From assembly GCA_002452095.1 (NCBI GenBank), contig DKEG01000070.1, positions 1 through 17,199 of the forward strand: 17,199 nucleotides of DNA, written 5' to 3'. Origin of the DNA: Bacteroidales bacterium UBA6828 (GTDB taxonomy: Bacteria; Bacteroidota; Bacteroidia; Bacteroidales; Paludibacteraceae). Below are positions 14,921 through 17,199 of the stretch, in pieces (the first letter of the stretch is position 1; every line of letters begins with the position of its first letter). The translations under genes were made by a program, and so were the position numbers. Below the pieces are notes generated by a model. It was not told where the DNA came from and ran no database searches. It saw nothing but the letters and a program-made list of their open reading frames with translations.

Positions 14921-14991
14921 GCATATAGCAGAATAGTAAAATGATGCATGACAATATGTTTTGTACGAAAGTGCAATTATTTTGAATTTTA

Positions 14992-15026
14992 TTGGTACTG
15001 CTATTGCGGATATTGTTGTAATTTTG
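14992..15026 (+). promoter_or_regulatory. Candidate promoter of the susC-like gene with long spacer
   Basis: TAATTTTG (15019-15026) fits the -7 consensus. The nearest upstream TTG (14992-14994) is 24 bases away, not the 20 seen at the other four promoters. The start codon is 107 bases further on, so the leader would be long. A poor spacer fits a promoter that needs an activator. Weakest promoter call in the window. Confidence 0.4.
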
Positions 15027-15071
15027 CAGCGGGTTTGGAAGGCGGACAGGATGGTGTGTGATTGTCGTTGA

Positions 15072-15118
15072 TTGAGTGTTAAAGCAAAGCAAGTTATATA
15101 TAAAGAAAAAATACTCAA
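15072..15118 (+). promoter_or_regulatory. Possible leader hairpin just upstream of the susC-like start
   Basis: TTGAGTGTT (15072-15080) can pair with AATACTCAA (15110-15118): nine pairs including one G-U, with an A-rich 29-base loop. It ends 15 bases before the ATG, so it could affect ribosome access. No T run follows, so it is not an intrinsic terminator. The long loop makes it weak. Confidence 0.3.
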
Positions 15119-15133
15119 CTTATCTGATACGAT

Positions 15134-17199
15134 ATGAAAAAGATATTTCTCAGTATTATTTGTGCAATATGCTCCGTTATGCTATGGGCGGACGTAGAGG
15201 GTGTGGTGCGCGATGAGCAGGGAGAACCGCTTATCGGCGTGTCGGTGCTGATAGAGGGTACGACACAGGGCACCATTACCGATTTCGACGGCAATTTCTC
15301 GCTCGATGCAGCGGAGGGGCAGACACTCGAAATCAGTTATATGGGTTATCGTACCGAGCGGGTGAAGGTGGGCAAGGCTCCGCTACAGGTGGTGCTGAAA
15401 GAAGACACGAAGACGCTTGACGAGGTGGTGGTAGTGGGTTATGGTACGCAGAAACGCTCCGACCTGACGGGGTCTGTGGCTTCGGTGAAGGCCGATGATG
15501 TGAATGCCGTGCCGACCAGCAGTGTGGCAGAGATGCTCCGCGGACAGGCGGCGGGTGTGGTGGTAACGCAGAACAGTGCACGTCCGGGCGGACAGTCGGA
15601 TATAGTGATCCGCGGTAAGAAATCGCTCACCGGCGGCAATGCACCTCTTTATATTGTGGACGGTACGCCGGTGGACAATATAGACGACTTTAATTCGCAG
15701 GATATTGAGTCGATAGAAGTGCTGAAAGATGCGGCTGCGCAGGCTATCTACGGTGCGCGTGCGAGCAACGGCGTGATACTGGTTACCACGAAGCGCGGTA
15801 CTGAGGACAAGACGAGTGTGGACATTAACGCCTACGCGGGTGCGCAGACGGTGAAGCGCAATTTTGACCTCTACAACGGTGCGGAATGGGTGGCACTCAA
15901 ACGCGAGGCGAACCGTTCGTTTGTCTATGACCCCGCTACCAAAACCGCTACGGGTGAGTATCAGGACGATGTCGCATTGTTCGGTAATATGTACCAGAAC
16001 ATGGTGGACGGGAACTATACCGACTGGGAGAGTCTGATGATCAAGCCTGCTCTGCAGCAGAAATACGATGTGAGCGTGCGCACGGGCAACGACCGCACGA
16101 AGATGTCGGCGGCACTCGGTTTCTTCGATCAGGAGGGTATGATTGCCCCCGCCAACTACCGCCGTTACAATGCGCGTTTCGATGTGTCGCAGAAACTCGG
16201 CAAGCGGGTTACGATCGGTATGAAAGCGAACTATATACACAGCGACCAGAAATCGGAAGACTCGGATTTTTCGAAAGTGCTGACCGAGTCGCCGCTGCTC
16301 AGTGCTTATGATGCGGACGGCAATATGCTGTCGCTCCTGGCGGACAGCAAGTGGAGTCCGCTATGGAACAATGCGCATTACACCTCGGACAAGAAGACCG
16401 ACCGTTTTATGCTCGGGCTGAACCTTGACTGGAACATTTGGGGCGGACTGACCTACCGGCTTAACACCTCGGTCAATTACCGCAACCAGGAGCAAGGCAC
16501 TTATCGGGATTCGCAGCACGAAAAGGGCAGTTTGGTAGGCGGTTCGGCGGCTATAAGCAACACCAAGTATGTGGACTACCTGCTGGAGAATATCCTTGGC
16601 TACGACCATACATGGCAGGACAAACACCACTTGAATGTAACATTGGTGCAGTCGATAGAGGCTATCCGCACCACCAAGACCACCACGAGCGGTTCGGGCT
16701 TTGCCACCGACGACCTGGGATATAACAACATCTCTGCGGCAGCGATTACCAACCCGACGGTGCGCACCATCACCCCGCGGCATCTGGTCAGTTTCATGGG
16801 GCGTGTGAACTACAGCCTGATGGACAAGTACCTGTTCTCGGTCAGCACCCGTGTGGACGGCTCGAGCGTGTTCGGCAAGAACAGCAAATGGGGTGTTTTC
16901 CCCGCGGGGTCGTTTGCATGGCGTATCAACCAGGAGGATTGGCTGATGGATGTGAACTGGCTGACCAACCTCAAACTGCGTCTCTCTGCGGGTTCGGTGG
17001 GCAACCAGGCTATCAGTCCCTATCAGACACAGGGTCTGGTGGACAGTTATTATATGCAGTTCGGCGACGGGAATGCCCTGGTGGGCTATCTGCCGTCGGG
17101 ACAGTTGCAGAACCCCGACCTGAAATGGGAGACCACGACCAGTTACAACATCGGTTTGGACTTCGGTTTCCTGCGCGACCGTATCATGGGTACGGTGGA
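15134..17199 (+). CDS. SusC/RagA-family TonB-dependent outer-membrane transporter (5' part, runs off the window)
   Basis: 688 codons are visible without a stop; the family is usually about 1000 aa, so roughly the last third is missing. Signal peptide about 1-19. A carboxypeptidase-regulatory-like domain covers about 21-90 (VEGVVRDEQGEPLIGVSVLI). The SusC signature LDEVVVVGYGTQKRSDLTGSV (95-115) follows. The plug (to about 222) has LYIVDGTPV and QAIYGARASNGVILVTTKRG, and the rest is the beta barrel. It imports oligosaccharides bound by a SusD-like lipoprotein, energised by TonB. A susD gene is expected just beyond the right edge. It is transcribed divergently from the sensor-regulator across a 524-bp region with three 11-bp repeat arrays. 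The ATG at 15134 gives the full signal peptide. Confidence 0.93.
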   Translation, partial: MKKIFLSIICAICSVMLWADVEGVVRDEQGEPLIGVSVLIEGTTQGTITDFDGNFSLDAAEGQTLEISYMGYRTERVKVGKAPLQVVLKEDTKTLDEVVVVGYGTQKRSDLTGSVASVKADDVNAVPTSSVAEMLRGQAAGVVVTQNSARPGGQSDIVIRGKKSLTGGNAPLYIVDGTPVDNIDDFNSQDIESIEVLKDAAAQAIYGARASNGVILVTTKRGTEDKTSVDINAYAGAQTVKRNFDLYNGAEWVALKREANRSFVYDPATKTATGEYQDDVALFGNMYQNMVDGNYTDWESLMIKPALQQKYDVSVRTGNDRTKMSAALGFFDQEGMIAPANYRRYNARFDVSQKLGKRVTIGMKANYIHSDQKSEDSDFSKVLTESPLLSAYDADGNMLSLLADSKWSPLWNNAHYTSDKKTDRFMLGLNLDWNIWGGLTYRLNTSVNYRNQEQGTYRDSQHEKGSLVGGSAAISNTKYVDYLLENILGYDHTWQDKHHLNVTLVQSIEAIRTTKTTTSGSGFATDDLGYNNISAAAITNPTVRTITPRHLVSFMGRVNYSLMDKYLFSVSTRVDGSSVFGKNSKWGVFPAGSFAWRINQEDWLMDVNWLTNLKLRLSAGSVGNQAISPYQTQGLVDSYYMQFGDGNALVGYLPSGQLQNPDLKWETTTSYNIGLDFGFLRDRIMGTV

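Noticed and set aside
15383..16240. 285-codon minus-strand open frame opposite the SusC-like gene
   Set aside because: Antisense shadow; the plus frame carries unmistakable SusC motifs.

Overview
The window comes from a Bacteroidota genome, most likely order Bacteroidales. The signs are a SusC-family TonB-dependent transporter, a type IX secretion (T9SS) protein PorQ, a Reg_prop/Y_Y_Y sensor fused to an AraC domain, and four promoters that fit the Bacteroides-type pattern TTG-N20-TAnnTTTG with exactly 20 bases between elements. Genus cannot be set from the sequence alone. No tRNA, rRNA, insertion sequence or CRISPR array was seen.

Left part (1-5380, + strand): a GC-rich segment with two adjacent perfect hairpins, then a promoter and a tight four-gene operon. 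The operon holds a WbpB/WlbA-type UDP-GlcNAc-uronate 3-dehydrogenase, two different Wza-like outer-membrane export lipoproteins that overlap by 4 bp, and a Wzc-like chain-length protein fused to a BY-kinase with a Tyr-Gly tail. Together these look like part of a surface polysaccharide (capsule, exopolysaccharide or A-LPS-like) synthesis and export locus.

Middle part (5385-9253, + strand): a second promoter drives porQ, overlapped by cmk, then ispH (TTG start, preceded by six copies of a 7-bp repeat), then pfkA, closed by a strong intrinsic terminator. A T9SS outer-membrane component is thus co-transcribed with nucleotide, isoprenoid and glycolytic housekeeping genes. It lies directly after a polysaccharide export operon.

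Right part (9254-17199): a carbohydrate-use locus. A secreted GH2 glycosidase with a C-terminal malectin-like domain (+) has its own promoter, with a 21-bp-spaced pair of direct repeats just upstream. It converges on a membrane sensor-regulator (-) that has propeller, Y_Y_Y, membrane and AraC parts but no histidine kinase or receiver. A 524-bp divergent region separates this regulator from a susC-like transporter (+) that runs off the right edge. That region holds three separate tandem arrays, all with an 11-bp period (about one helical turn). It is the most unusual feature of the window. The likely logic is that the sensor detects a glycan fragment in the periplasm and acts on the susC and GH2 promoters. 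This is inferred from layout, not shown.
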